From Todiramphus chloris collaris (lineage: Eukaryota; Chordata; Aves; Coraciiformes; Alcedinidae), in contig JANVCC010000011.1 in assembly GCA_025345505.1 (NCBI GenBank), forward strand, positions 9,708,184-9,772,183: DNA of 64,000 bases, read 5' to 3'. The notes under the pieces are model-generated. The model had not been told where the DNA came from and did no database searches. It was given only the letters and a program-made list of their open reading frames with translations. The position numbers were made by a program, and so were the translations under genes. Below, piece by piece: positions 1 through 34,938 of the stretch; the stretch's first letter is position 1, and every line of letters starts with the position of its first letter.

Positions 1-10686
<10,686 letters not shown>

Positions 10687-13600
10687 TAAAGACTATCTTA
10701 AGTAGTTCAAGAAATTCCTGACGTGTCATGTATGAAAGATTTAGCATTTTAAACCAGAGGCAAGATAAAGAGCAATATCTACGGATAGGATGATGCTTGT
10801 TAAATAAATTGATATCAGAGATATCTGTCTTTATAGATGAAGAGCTCATCTGAAACCACAGGAGAGCTAGACTGGGTTTGGCTTGTAATGTAAAACAGTA
10901 ATAAATGTGAATGCAGTTATTTTGTGCCAGTTGCCCTTTACAAACAAAATGTCCTGGTGTTAACCATGTAATTTTTCACTGATCCTTTCATGCAAATTGC
11001 GCTTTAGATGGTTTTTCGATCTTGCTGAAACATAGCTGCTTGTATTTCACAGTAGAAAGGATTAAATATGGCAATAATTATGTGTAAATAATACTTATAT
11101 CTTTGGTGAACCAGAGGGATTTTGGTAATGGTCTTTTCAGTCAGGTTCTGTCATGTATAACTGGGATTTTTCCCCTCGGTGTGGGGTTTGGTGCTGATTT
11201 GACCCTTCTTACTAACTTTTGTTGTGTGCTTGTAAAGATTAGTGATAGATTGGGCATACTGTTCACATTCTCCACTGTAGAAAGGATTGTGAACAGCTCC
11301 CCTAAGATGTACTTGACTGCCTAAAGTGGTGTTTTGTGGATTTTTAATGCATACTACTTTTTCCAAGCCTCAAAAGCAGCTTTAGGAAAGCTGAATCCCA
11401 GTGGAGGCAATCAAAGATGGTAGGCTGAAAGGCTTTTCAGAAGGGCTTTTGGATTCTCAGTGTGCAGCAGCTTTTCTAAACATCCTGTTGTTGCATCTTT
11501 GGGAGATAGATGTGAGGGATAATAAGGTGAGCAAAAAAAATCCCACAGAACCAAACGGGGGCAAAAGAAAAAGTAAAAAAAGGGAAGAAGAGTTTTTTCA
11601 TGCAGGAAGATGTTTGGTTTTAAACACATCTTTGATTCTCTTCCTTAGAGTACTATTTCTAATAACATTGTAAAATGGCTCAGTGCAATAAGTTAACTCA
11701 TCTATTGTTTTTTTAAATAATGGAAAGGATGCAGTCCTGAAAAAAAAATGCTACCATTTTAGAAGAGAACACAGAGTTATTCGCAAAGTAGTTTTCTAAA
11801 GTGAAAAAGGAAACAAGAAAGTAAATACTTTAACTGAGACAAAGTCTATGTTAGGGTGAACACTGATGACCTTTCTTCCCAGGGACACAGATTGTGGCTC
11901 TTTCAAAATTAACCTATTTTCACAGAAGAAAAAAGTTTATTAGCTGAGATGTCTTTTTTTTTTTTTTTTTTCCCCTGGGTGTGTAATTACAGATGTTATC
12001 TTTAGATAAACAAACACAACTTGTCTTTGTAGCTCCCATATCTTAGGCAAATGTATATGGTACTAAGTTGAATATAAAATAAAGAATTTGCAGTGAAGGC
12101 TAACACTGCATCCTTAATTCATACAGCAAGTCTCTACCTTCCTGGTAATTGTTGCATATATAGTGTTGTCTGCTTTTCTGAGTTTGTCTTAAAGAAAACT
12201 TCATCACTGAAACACAATAGCTTGTGTTCAGATCACAGCTTCTAGTTTCAGTTGAGGTTTTTTCAGTCTCACAATTGGCTTCTGATGGCTCCTCAGGGAT
12301 ACAAAATGTGATTGTTATATTGATTTTAATGGACTTAATTTGAATTTATTGTTCACCAATCAGATAAACCTCTTAGGAAATTTAATTCAGAGACAATCCT
12401 TTCGGCTGTACTGGTCCTATACTTAGAGGCTTCCCTTTGTTTATTGCATCAGTAAGTACTCTTCCCATTAGCCTCTAATGTTGACTGTATTGTTTTGGAA
12501 GACTTTAAGCCTATGACTCTCCAACGTAGGAGCAGGCAGTCACTGTGCAAGGTTTTTTTTAATGAAAACGTTCTGTTTATTTTTTCTGTTTCACTGGAAT
12601 TTGACAGAGGTTTTAGGATAGAATTTGGCCTGAGTTGCAAGTGTATGAGCCAACTGAGTTAACATCTGTTTGGATTCTGGAGATGATGGGTGGCATGATG
12701 GGGTAGGAATAGCAATAGTAATGCTAATTTTGCCTTGCAAGAATAATCTCTGATAGATTTTAAACTAATCGTTAAAAAAACAACAGGGTTTTCACTTCTG
12801 ATTCCCCTCCCCATTCTCTCTGACTCAGTGAGTGACCTCCTAAACAGTTTTTGGCATTGAGGACAATTAAGGAGGACAGAACCACCTCCCACTGTTCATT
12901 CCTGCTCCGACTCTGCAGGGGAGAGTTTCCAAGACAGAGTTGCTGTCAATGAGGAAAGCTTCAGCAATGTTAGCTGATGTGTTTTAGGAACTGCTTTCTT
13001 CTTGCCTGACTTCCCAGCATTTTTTGGGGGTAATATTCTACTCAGTTTCAGCTGTGCATATGGCAAATGGCAAACCAGCTGCTTGTGTTGTGTGACTGTA
13101 GTTCATGGGGCAACATTTTCTTTCTGGAGGAAAGTGGAGAGCTTGAACTGGCATATTTGGCTGGTACAGAGAGAGCAAAGGACCTCCTTAACCCAGGCAG
13201 AGGCTACTGAATAGCACTAGATAAGCAAACTGCTTCTCGCAATAATAGTTGAGAACCGGTTATGATTGGTAGCACTATTTAAAGGCTGTTCTTTATTGAT
13301 TTTTGACAGAAGGTGGGTGGGTGGCTATGGTCTCTCACAGTATTCCCATCCTGTCATAGGCACTTGCAACAAATGGATCCTCCGGTGTTTGACAGCTGAT
13401 CAGAGAACAAATGGTGGCCTGTGCTATCCATCTTAGAGTCTCTCTTGCCTGCCAGCCTGCCATTATGTGCTCTTGACAGGAGAGCGAGCATCCTGGGGGT
13501 AAAATTCATAGGTTTTCTTTTCCTGTGGTGCTTCAGAGAAGGAGGAATAAAGATTTTGCCCAGCTGCTACTACTGTTACAGGTCATGCTCGCTGATAATG

Positions 13601-16040
13601 GGAGGGGAGTGCACGCTGCATACCATCACTGAAGCTGAATGTGCTCCAGGAGAGAGCGGGCAACGTAACTAATGTGGTTTGTCTCTTCCTTCTGTCCTTC
13701 AGTCTGTGAAGGTGGGAGCATGTTCAATAGATTATCTTGCCTCAGTGCAGTTTTGTGTTTTCTGAAATCTTTGTGCCAGAAAGGGCAAGATAAATGAAAT
13801 CTTCTCTCTGCTTAAAAGAAAGAAGTAGTGAGGTCTGTGAGGGTATTTTGTTGCTGCTAAGAGTTTGTTGCATGGTTTTTGACCACTCCTTGAGAAACCA
13901 CTGTGGTGGGTATATGCTTGTAGAGTTATTCTGTTTCCAGCAAGACATGTCTCTTGCCCTTCCCTTTCTGTTCGAACTGGGATCTGAAATTGAACTGATA
14001 CTGAGATCACTGGTGGCACCAACAGGTAGATTCCTGCTTGCTGTGTGACAAAATACGGAAAACCAAATGACTTCTCAAAACTGGTTGAAAAATGGTAAAC
14101 TCAGAAACTACATGTCCAGCTCTAGAGATACAGGAGAAACTATACTGAGTTAGGTACCATGGTGTTTTTTCTCCAGGCTACTCCCAGGTAATAAAACATG
14201 CATTCATCAGTTATCAAAATGACCACCCAGATCTAGCCTCAATGTGATATTTTCCAGTATGTGTGTGGTGGTGAAACTAATCTAAGACTTCTGTACATTT
14301 CATCAGTAAACAAACAACAGTGTAGCAGACCTTCATCCACACATAAAATGTGATAAGCTTTATTTCTTTGATGGTTGCTTTAAACACTGGATGTGATTGA
14401 GCAATGCCAACAGAAAGTAAATTGAGGAGGGATGGAGGTGATGCTTAACAAAAGAGAAGTGTATCTTGAAGAACAGATGACTTAGATAATGCCATCAGAG
14501 CACTGTATCAGTCCTCAGGTTTCGAGTGCATTTGGAGGTCTTGTAGCTCTTGAAAAACCTAATTGTGATGTAAGAAAGCATGTAATTCTTTTTCCATCAT
14601 CTGTTTGTCAGGAGGTGGCATTTCATTTAGCAAAACTGAATGTGACCATATTTTGCTGGGTGTCCATGGACTCTACAGTTTAACAATTAGATACTCTAAA
14701 TTGGTATCATATTTTTCCCAGAAAACGCTACCCTTTGCTGTGGTGCCTGGATAATACAAAGACTGAAGACTACACAGACAAAGATTTTTTTCTCCCATCT
14801 GTAAGAAAATTATCTAGTTTACCTGATATATCACCACAGTGCCTTGACAGATGAGGATTTTTTTTTTTTCTCTCCAAAATGCCATGTACATTTTGTTTGA
14901 ATGAAGATTAAATTATCTTTGATTCTGAACATTTTCAAAGACTTTTTTTTAAGAGGAGACCTTAAAGAAGGAAACATTTTATTCTGGAAAAATATGATTA
15001 TTTAGAAAACTTCACAAATAACATGTGGATCCTTTAAAGTTTTCCTTTAAAAAGAACTTAATAAAGCTCCTGTGGATTTGCAAAATACTTGTTCAGGGAA
15101 TCTGCATTTACACAGAATAGAGAGTATGGTTAAAAAACAAAACAATTTTTACTTTGTACAGCATAGTGGTTTCAGTACTAGTTTCATGATGGTTATTTAA
15201 ATCTGCTGTAGATGCACGGGAATTTATAATACACTGTATATTTGAATCTGTAATGCTAGAAGATTGCAGCAGATGAAATAGCATTATTATTTGGGAGAGA
15301 AAACATTGGTGTGCACTAACTGCATGAAATTACTTATCATTTACCACTAATACAAAACATTTATATGCAAATGAATGTAAAAAATAGACCTACTTTACCC
15401 ATGAATGATTTGATTCCTCTTAAGAATTATGCCTTTTACCTTAATTTCATCTTCTTGCCATTTCTCACAGAAATCCTTTCCTTTGCCCTTATCACTAGTC
15501 ATATCTTAAAATTACTTTTGTCAGTAATAGTGAATATTAGACTTAATCACTGTAGTGCTAAATGAGGAAGACTTCATTTCAGAATGGAGATTTGTATGTA
15601 CTGGAGTTGGGATTTATTGCTAATATTCTGCATGCTCATAGCAGAAAAATTACTTACCCTTTCTATGATTGCCCTTTGCAAGTTAAAGTTCTGCTTATAT
15701 ATCATCTGACTTCCTGACTTCAGCGTGAGCTAACTTAAATGCAGAGAAGGAAATCCTGAACTCCATCACCAGATCAATAAAGCTAAGGAGCTAAAGGGTT
15801 TCTGTTAGCTCATATAGATCAGGTTGAAAATGTTTGTTGCTGTTGTTAGTAGATCTTTTACACAGAACTGCAGTAAACTCTGTGGTATGCCAAAGGCAGT
15901 TAATATGTCAGTATGCAAAGGGGGAATGTCCTTCATCCCACCTGCCTCAAGCATCACTTATGGATCCTGATATTTTTCTTAGTTGCTGTTTCCTTTGAGA
16001 TGTTTGAAGTTCTGGGCAAGAATGAAACATATGCCCTTGT

Positions 16041-16100
16041 TCATAGGGTCATGGCATGGTTTCGGTTGGAAGGGACCTTTAGAGATCCAACCCCCTAGTA
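16041..16100 (-). mobile_element. CR1 LINE 3'-end remnant, antisense
   Basis: This is a short stretch with the usual antisense CR1 3' terminus: a degenerate CATAGGGTCATGG-type terminal repeat, then GGTTGGAAGGGACC and a copy of the GTCCAACCCCCT block. It is severely 5' truncated (about 60 bp) and lies in intron 2, opposite to the host gene. It is assigned from the well-known CR1 3' UTR pattern shared with the larger copies in this window. Confidence 0.75.
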
Positions 16101-16179
16101 TCTGTCAGATTGGTCAAAAACGGCTTTTACAATGTAAAAAGTTTTAAAGAGGTCATCTGTTCATAAAGATCTACTTCTT

Positions 16180-16196
16180 CCCCCCCCCCCCCCCCC
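16180..16196. repeat. C17 homopolymer
   Basis: This is an uninterrupted run of 17 cytosines flanked by CTTCTT and TTTAATTTTTTT. It lies about 80 bp from the CR1 remnant at 16041-16100. It is G17 on the opposite strand and could be length-variable or an assembly-sensitive site. Confidence 0.95.
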
Positions 16197-19100
16197 TTTA
16201 ATTTTTTTGGTAAACTGATGATTAGCTGTTGAAGACTTTGTGAAGTGTTTGTAGCTGAGTATGTAACTGGCAGTTTGAATTCTGGAAAAATAAGAGCACT
16301 TGGCTAGTTAGGGACTGGCTAGATGAGAAAGTAGAAAAACAAAAAATAATGAGCACTTGGTCTTGCTGATTGAATAAGAGTAAGAAGAAGAGTTTATATA
16401 ATTGCTCTATTAGTGCTACAAAGCATGACAAGGGCTTGGCTTTTTGATCTGTTGCTTGATTGTGCTGTAGAAAAAGAAGGGCATTTTTCAAGAAAGGAGA
16501 TGCTGATGATTATGAGTCTTTCCTGGGTTCCACAGGGCTCTAAGTATCATGCAGCTGAGTTTTTTTTTTTTTCTGACTATAAACATTTAGGACAAATATT
16601 TATGCCCTTTGAAACCATTTGCTTTTTAATCATTGTATGTTTAATATTTACAGTAAATGATGTGTCATTTGAGCTCTCTGGCTTTTTTTTTTCCTTACCT
16701 ACTTATTCTGTGTTTATGTAACAGATGTGTAAAGATCATGTGTTGTGCACTTCTAAATTACCCCATATGTCAGTGCTATTTGAAGGAGAGATAACCTCAT
16801 TGTTGGCATTTTGTGATGCTTGAAGAAGGGCCGTTAGAAATATATGTTGTGGGCAGATCTGATGAGGTATAAAATTACATAAGGCACCTTCCATATGACA
16901 AGCTGTGTTCTCAGTTGCTTGCAACTTTGGGCTGGTAAGCTATCTTCCTCATACTTTGTGGGATGTGTTCAGTCAAATGTCTTGGAGAATGACGGTCAGA
17001 TGCATTTTGTTCATTTTTAAAAACAACTATGAAGACAAAGGTTGTAATTTTTCTTGATGAATTTGTGACCACCCCAAATTTTGAGGTGTGGTTTTGAAAT
17101 GGTTGCCACGTGCTATAGTATCCATATGATGCTGTTTTGATTAATCATTTAAAGACTTTCCTGAGAACTGAGGACTCTGAACTTACTGTTTCCAGGTTGC
17201 CTTTTTAAAAGCAATAGATATTGCATCCATAAAAGATTGTCAAGAATTAAATATGGAAGATGAAAGCACTGAAAAATAGGAAGAAGCAGAATTAAGCTTG
17301 CCTGAGATTATTTTAATTCCATTTCTTAGCAGCCATACACTATTCTTACCTGAATTCCTGCATTCAGTCTGTGAATAAGAGGAAAAATACTTTTAAAAAA
17401 AGAGAGGAAACTTAGGATTTCATCCTTGTGATTGTTATCCATATTACTGAGAGGTATCAGGCATAACTGAGAAGTTACATGTCTTTACATGTAATTTATT
17501 ATATAGTGCACATAATTTATTACACAATACAGCTATCTAGACTATAGCCGTTGTCTTTTCAAAAAGTTGCCTTTTATTTCCCATCTTTAAAAAATACCAT
17601 TTGCCTGTGTGGTGGCAAACATCTGCCAAAGAAAAATAAACCTTCTGTAGGTCATACAGCCATGGTTGCCTTCTGCAGAGGGGCAGCAGAAATTAATTGA
17701 TATAAGCACTGCTATCTCCTCAGCCTGCCCGGAGAACCCCATTTTTATTTTCCTTTTGTCCCCAAGCACCTGTGTTATAGTAGTATCTTCAGTTCCCATC
17801 TTCAGTAAGAGTTAGGACTGCTTGCTGCATGCCGCCTTCTCCACATGGTTTTCAGCAGCTCTCTGGGCTGTAGAGAAGAAACAGTGATTTAGGGGAGTAG
17901 GCAGAGGGGCCATATGCTCATTTCTCTACCTTGTGTTGTTTCTAGGAGTCAAATGATGTCATTGAACTTGATGTGACCTTTGTACTCAAGAGACCTGTTC
18001 TAAGGGATTTCTGGATTTGTTAATGGACCTATGCCTATGTTTATATTGCATATTGTGGTGTAGATCCAGACCTCTTTTGGTATTTGAGATTTTTTTTTTT
18101 TAGTTAGCATGTCTTTGCATTTTCAACAGGCAGCGTAAAAACCCCCTAAAGGCCTCAACCACTTCTAGACACCCTGTCTGATCCAGCAGACATAGTTAGC
18201 ACTATATGAGTTAGGAACACTGTACTTTTTAACCTGTGATGACAGTGTGAGATGCACTCCCCTGACAGCAAGGGTTAAGTGAATTTAACACAGGAAAGAG
18301 ATGAAATAAGCTCTTATTTTATTTATTTATTTACTGGGAAAAGGAGGAAAGACAACTAATGAAATTGATCAAACTAATCCAAGAAAATGTCATTTTACTT
18401 CCAAAGTTTGGTTACTGAGCTGTCTTCCTACCCTGTAGTGCTGGTACAAGGTTGGTCTGGCAGAGGAACTAGGCCGGCTCTCCTCACCACAAAAAAAGCA
18501 AAACTCATCAGTGGTGATTAGAGCTGCTGCTTGTCAGCATGTGAAGAAAAGAGCTACAATTCATCACTCACACTGTCATGTGAAGCCACAGAAAAGTAAT
18601 TAGCAGGTAAAATGTCTATTAATAGCTCCCACCACCTTTAGTTTGAACACCTGCTGACAAGCTAATACTCTGTGTAGCTTAGCTTCATCAAGTTCTTGTT
18701 TTGTGATTGCCAGAAGAGACTCCATTAGAGCCGTTTCTGTTGAGGCGGGGTGTCTCTGAAGACACCCTTGCTCTGTGGCCTCTCGTTGAGATAGCAGATA
18801 CTCAGACTTGCTTCTCTTCTTGTAATCTCTAGAAGCATGCAGAGATTTCTTTGTGGTTCTTTCAGTGACTGTGAATTTATTTTGGCTGATGAAAGCATAA
18901 CTTGTGTTAGTGCCGCCTAAATACAGAGTAGGGGAAGACAAAGAACTGTCTCCTTTGCCTGCGGTTATCTTCTTACGGTGCTTGAAAATAAATGCAGTAC
19001 GTTTCTAAGAAAACCATATTGTTAATTGTATAATTTCACATATACAGTATGATTAAACTTGGCAGTTACTATTTGAGCAAGCTTTTCTCCAATATTAGAG

Positions 19101-21748
19101 CATACAACTCTTTTGTTCATTTTTAATGTGGGCTAGAAATATTAGTGATAAACAAAGTGCGGATTTTTTTAGCTTGGCTGCTGTTTTAGGATCCTTCTAC
19201 TTGAAGGCTTCAATAAACACAGCTGCCCAAAAATATATTCCGCCCGAAATTTATCTCTGTATTTTCCATCCCTGGCTTTATCTGTCGTATATTACAGGCG
19301 GAGGCTTTATGAAATCAGTGCCATTCCTCGTGTAAGACTGAATTTGATACGTATCTTAGGTGTTGCATTCGTCCCTCGGTTTTTTTATGTCAAAGAGCAC
19401 ACACACATCTGATAAATGTGTGTGAAAATAGACGTTGTATCTGTTAACTTTTGTCTCTTCCTTTCCATATATCTGACGGTGAAAAAAGACTCTGAAAAAG
19501 AGTGTGTCTGTAGGTGGCCATCACTCGAAATGTTAACAAGAAACTACTAAGCTTTCATAGGAGCTGGTTTTCTAAAGCGGCATATACATAAATGCAGTCT
19601 GTTTTCTTGTTGTAGAATAAATTTTTGAGCATCATTTTGCTCGATCTACAGCGTTCAGTATTGCAGTTTCTTTTCTGGTGGGACTGGAGGCCTGTACATT
19701 GTTTGTCAGGGTTCTCGGTGTGGTGGGCACGATACCCAGCACCTGCCTCTCTGAGTGGATGAGGTACAGACAAGGTGACGAAACGGGGGATAGAGAAAGA
19801 GAGGGAGATGAAATAATTTGGGGTTGTCAAGGAGGAGCATTGGGATCCAGCCTGGGCATCAGCATGGTCTCCCCCCAGCCACAGACCCTGGCTGGGGAGG
19901 TGAGTGGGTGCCTGGACGCAGCTGGCTCCTTCCTCATGCCCCCCCTGCCCACCTTAGTTTACGTGGCATGGTTTGAAGGTGGGCTCAGAATTTAATTGCA
20001 TTCAGCTTCTCAGGAGCAGCCCCCTGAATTAAGAAGTTCACTACTCCAGTGTGTCAGAGCTTCCTGTGAGGAAGAGCCCTGTGGCCAGCCTGTGTTTTGC
20101 AATCATTCCGCTCGCCGTGTGTGGGGCGTGCCCAAAATATGGTTATTCACAGAAGTTACAGTAGCCGTTTTTAAAGTGCGACTTCAGCCTATGGTCACTT
20201 CCCCCATAATCTGACTCCCAAAGTGCACTTTCTGCTGTGGAAAGATGGCTGTCATTTTAGTGGCTCCCTCAGAAAGTGTGTTTGGTTTACAAGCCTGAAA
20301 TGGGGCTGGCTGGAAGACCACAGAAAAACCATGTGCCAAAGTCTCTCCTTTCTGTGATGATGTCCCGTTTACTTGGGAGTGGACGCTGTGGGAGGGCTGG
20401 GGACTCACTGAGGCTAGCATCAGTGTAATGTTCCTGCGGTCCCTGTGTCATTACAGAGGAGATTAAGTTCATTTACTAGATGGTTTGGATTAGGAGCATG
20501 ACAACTGCTGTAAATAATCACCCTCCCACCCCCCTTTTCCTATAGATAAAAGACTAAGGTAAATAAGATTCAGCAGTCTTAAATTAGCATGGACAAATCT
20601 ATCCCTTCTCCTGTCTCTTCTGCTTGTGGACAGATTAGTGTGGGGACCAAACCAGGGGCTTGGGAGGAGAGCTGGTGGGGACAGGGAGTGTCATTAGGAA
20701 GCAGATTTTTCTGTCTGCATCTGAGGGACTTTCTGCATCTTACTTCATCATCATTTGTGGTAGAAAATGGTTCACTTTCAGTAGTAAGTACCCATTTCCA
20801 TTGTCAACTAAACAAGTTATGAGCACCCTGTGTTGTGGTTAAGGTGAGGAGCATCTTCAGAAGTCCCATCTTTCTTTTGCAGGAATAATAATCTAAAGGC
20901 TATAAAATTGCTTATTCCTTTACAAAGGTGAAATAAGATCTTTATTGAAATAACTATTATTCTTTACATTTGTGAGGGAAACAAATCTATTGTAAAAATA
21001 ACAAATCACTTATGGTACTATATTATATTGTAATTGAACATTAAATTACGGCATTCTGTAGTGGTGCTTCAGCACCATTGGTATATTTGAAGAATTTTCA
21101 ATTGCTGTTTGTTAGTATTTCTGCATAATTATTTTTGTCTCTGCTGCACTGCTGAGGAATGTAATTTAAGTTTAAGGGATTAACTCTTAAATGGAAGCAA
21201 AGTTTACTGTTTATCTTTAAAAGGGGCAACATAGACATTGAGCGGAGTAGCACTGTGTTTTCTGGTCCATGATTCTGGTGGTCCTTTACTGCTAACAAGA
21301 ATAAAAATAAGGTAATGAACACACTTCCCTCACTGAAGCCAACAAAAGCAATTTGGTGTCACACTGTGTCCATACTATGCACTTCTGCTAGGTACAACGT
21401 CTCTTGCCTAATGGGATCTTAAGAATTGGTGTGCGTATGGACACAAGGGACTGATCCCTAACCATCAAATCTACTGTGATGTACTGCTTTGAAGATCAAT
21501 CTGGCAGGCTACTTTTTTATCTCCATCTTGAGATGTTTTTCTCAGTGCACTTAAAACCAGCTGAAAGATCACTCCTAATTTTGTTCTTCTTTTGTTCTAT
21601 TTTTATGCACTTGAGAAACAGAACATGCCATATGTTTAAAAAATAATGAGTGGGTGTATTTCTACCTTAATGATTAGGAATGGTTAAGTTTTGGAGCAGG
21701 AGAGCAGTTTTGCTATTCTTGTTACTTCATGTCAAGCTGCAAAGCTAA

Positions 21749-33626
<11,878 letters not shown>

Positions 33627-34777
33627 TGACACCATCTGTTTAGCAATTTATTCTTTCCTAAACTGTAAATGGCCTTTACCTTCTTCACACAATTTTGTGT
33701 TACTCTGTCTATATCATTGTCTAACAAAAATAAAGGAATGTTAGTACTTAGTAAATGCTTGATAAAAATTCTGCTTCCTGGTTTTTGTATACTAGTTTCG
33801 GTTGTGCTGTATATGCCTCTGCATATCTCAGTAGTAAGATTAATCTTAGGTTCACTATCATCACTATAAATTTGTGAAATCTACTTGATAATTTGCATAT
33901 TTAAATTCTTATATTTTGTCTTTAGTTTTTAATCAACTCTGCTTCAGAAAGTATATATGTATTGGACTGTAGTCATCAGCTCTTTCATACAATTCATATC
34001 ATCTATACACCTGTTAAAATGACACATGCCCTCATAAGGCTAAAATATTTTTAATTCAGTTTTGTACATTCTACCTTCAAGAAATGCAAAAGTAGGTGCC
34101 AAGAAGCACTCACTTAATAAGTGTCGTTAAGGAGTGCAATTTAGAAAACCTTGCCCACTCTTTTGTTGCTTCTCTGTGTGTGGTTTAAGTCCGTCCCTAT
34201 CTTTGCCTATCGTTCTGCTGAAACTGAAGTCTCTTTTGCTGTGAGTTCTAGGTAATGCTGGTACCAAATTCTGTAGAAATAACCTAGGTAGTTAAAGTAG
34301 TTCTACTTAGTTGAGCATCGTCACTGCATGCATGCATTTCTGAGCCCAGTCTGCTGTTGATGACTGTGAAGGGCCTTGGTACCATTTTATACCATCAATT
34401 GACCATGTGGTACAGCAGTGCATATGGGAAGAAAAGGGTCCAGAGAGGGTTGTCTCTCCTGATGGCTCAGTAACAGCAAAGGGAAGGGACCAGTGCTGCC
34501 AAGCAGAGGTTTGAGGGAGTGTTTGCACTTAAGAAGGTAGAGCAGAGAAAAAGGAAGAGAGTGGGATAGGTAGGAGCACTGAGGAGACTTTTTTCTGGTT
34601 TTCAGAATCATCACTCCAAATTGAGCAAAGCTAAACTTCTCCTGGCATGACTTTGTGTGATGATACTCTCCCTTTTATAAAAGGAAAGCATTTTTCTCTG
34701 ACTCTCAAAAATGTGTGTGATACTGTCAATTAGTTGAGTTTGCCTCCAGTATTGCTAGTCCTGTGTGTTCAAGCTTG

Positions 34778-34938
34778 GGAAATGAAGGTTCCTCATTTTA
34801 TTAATAATAATAATTCTCCCTCAATTATGTGTGGAATTTTTGATGTGGAAATGGAGAATGGGCTCTTCCCTCCCCACAAACCACACAGTGAGGATGCCTG
34901 TTTGCTTCCCAGGCCTGAGGGCCAAGGAGTGTCCTGCC
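34778..34938 (-). repeat. Shared non-CR1 3' tail module, copy 1
   Basis: This 161-bp segment lies immediately beyond the 3' terminus of the antisense CR1 that starts at 34939. It is nearly identical, with the same length, to 59518-59678, which sits in the same position next to another antisense CR1. By eye there are six substitutions over the 161 bp. On the minus strand (CR1 sense) it contains an ATT-rich stretch and an AATAAA hexamer at 34802-34797. The similarity to copy 2 stops 19 bases after that hexamer. It may be a transduced 3' flank or an extended tail of an unnamed CR1 subfamily. No coding content is recognised. Confidence 0.8.
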
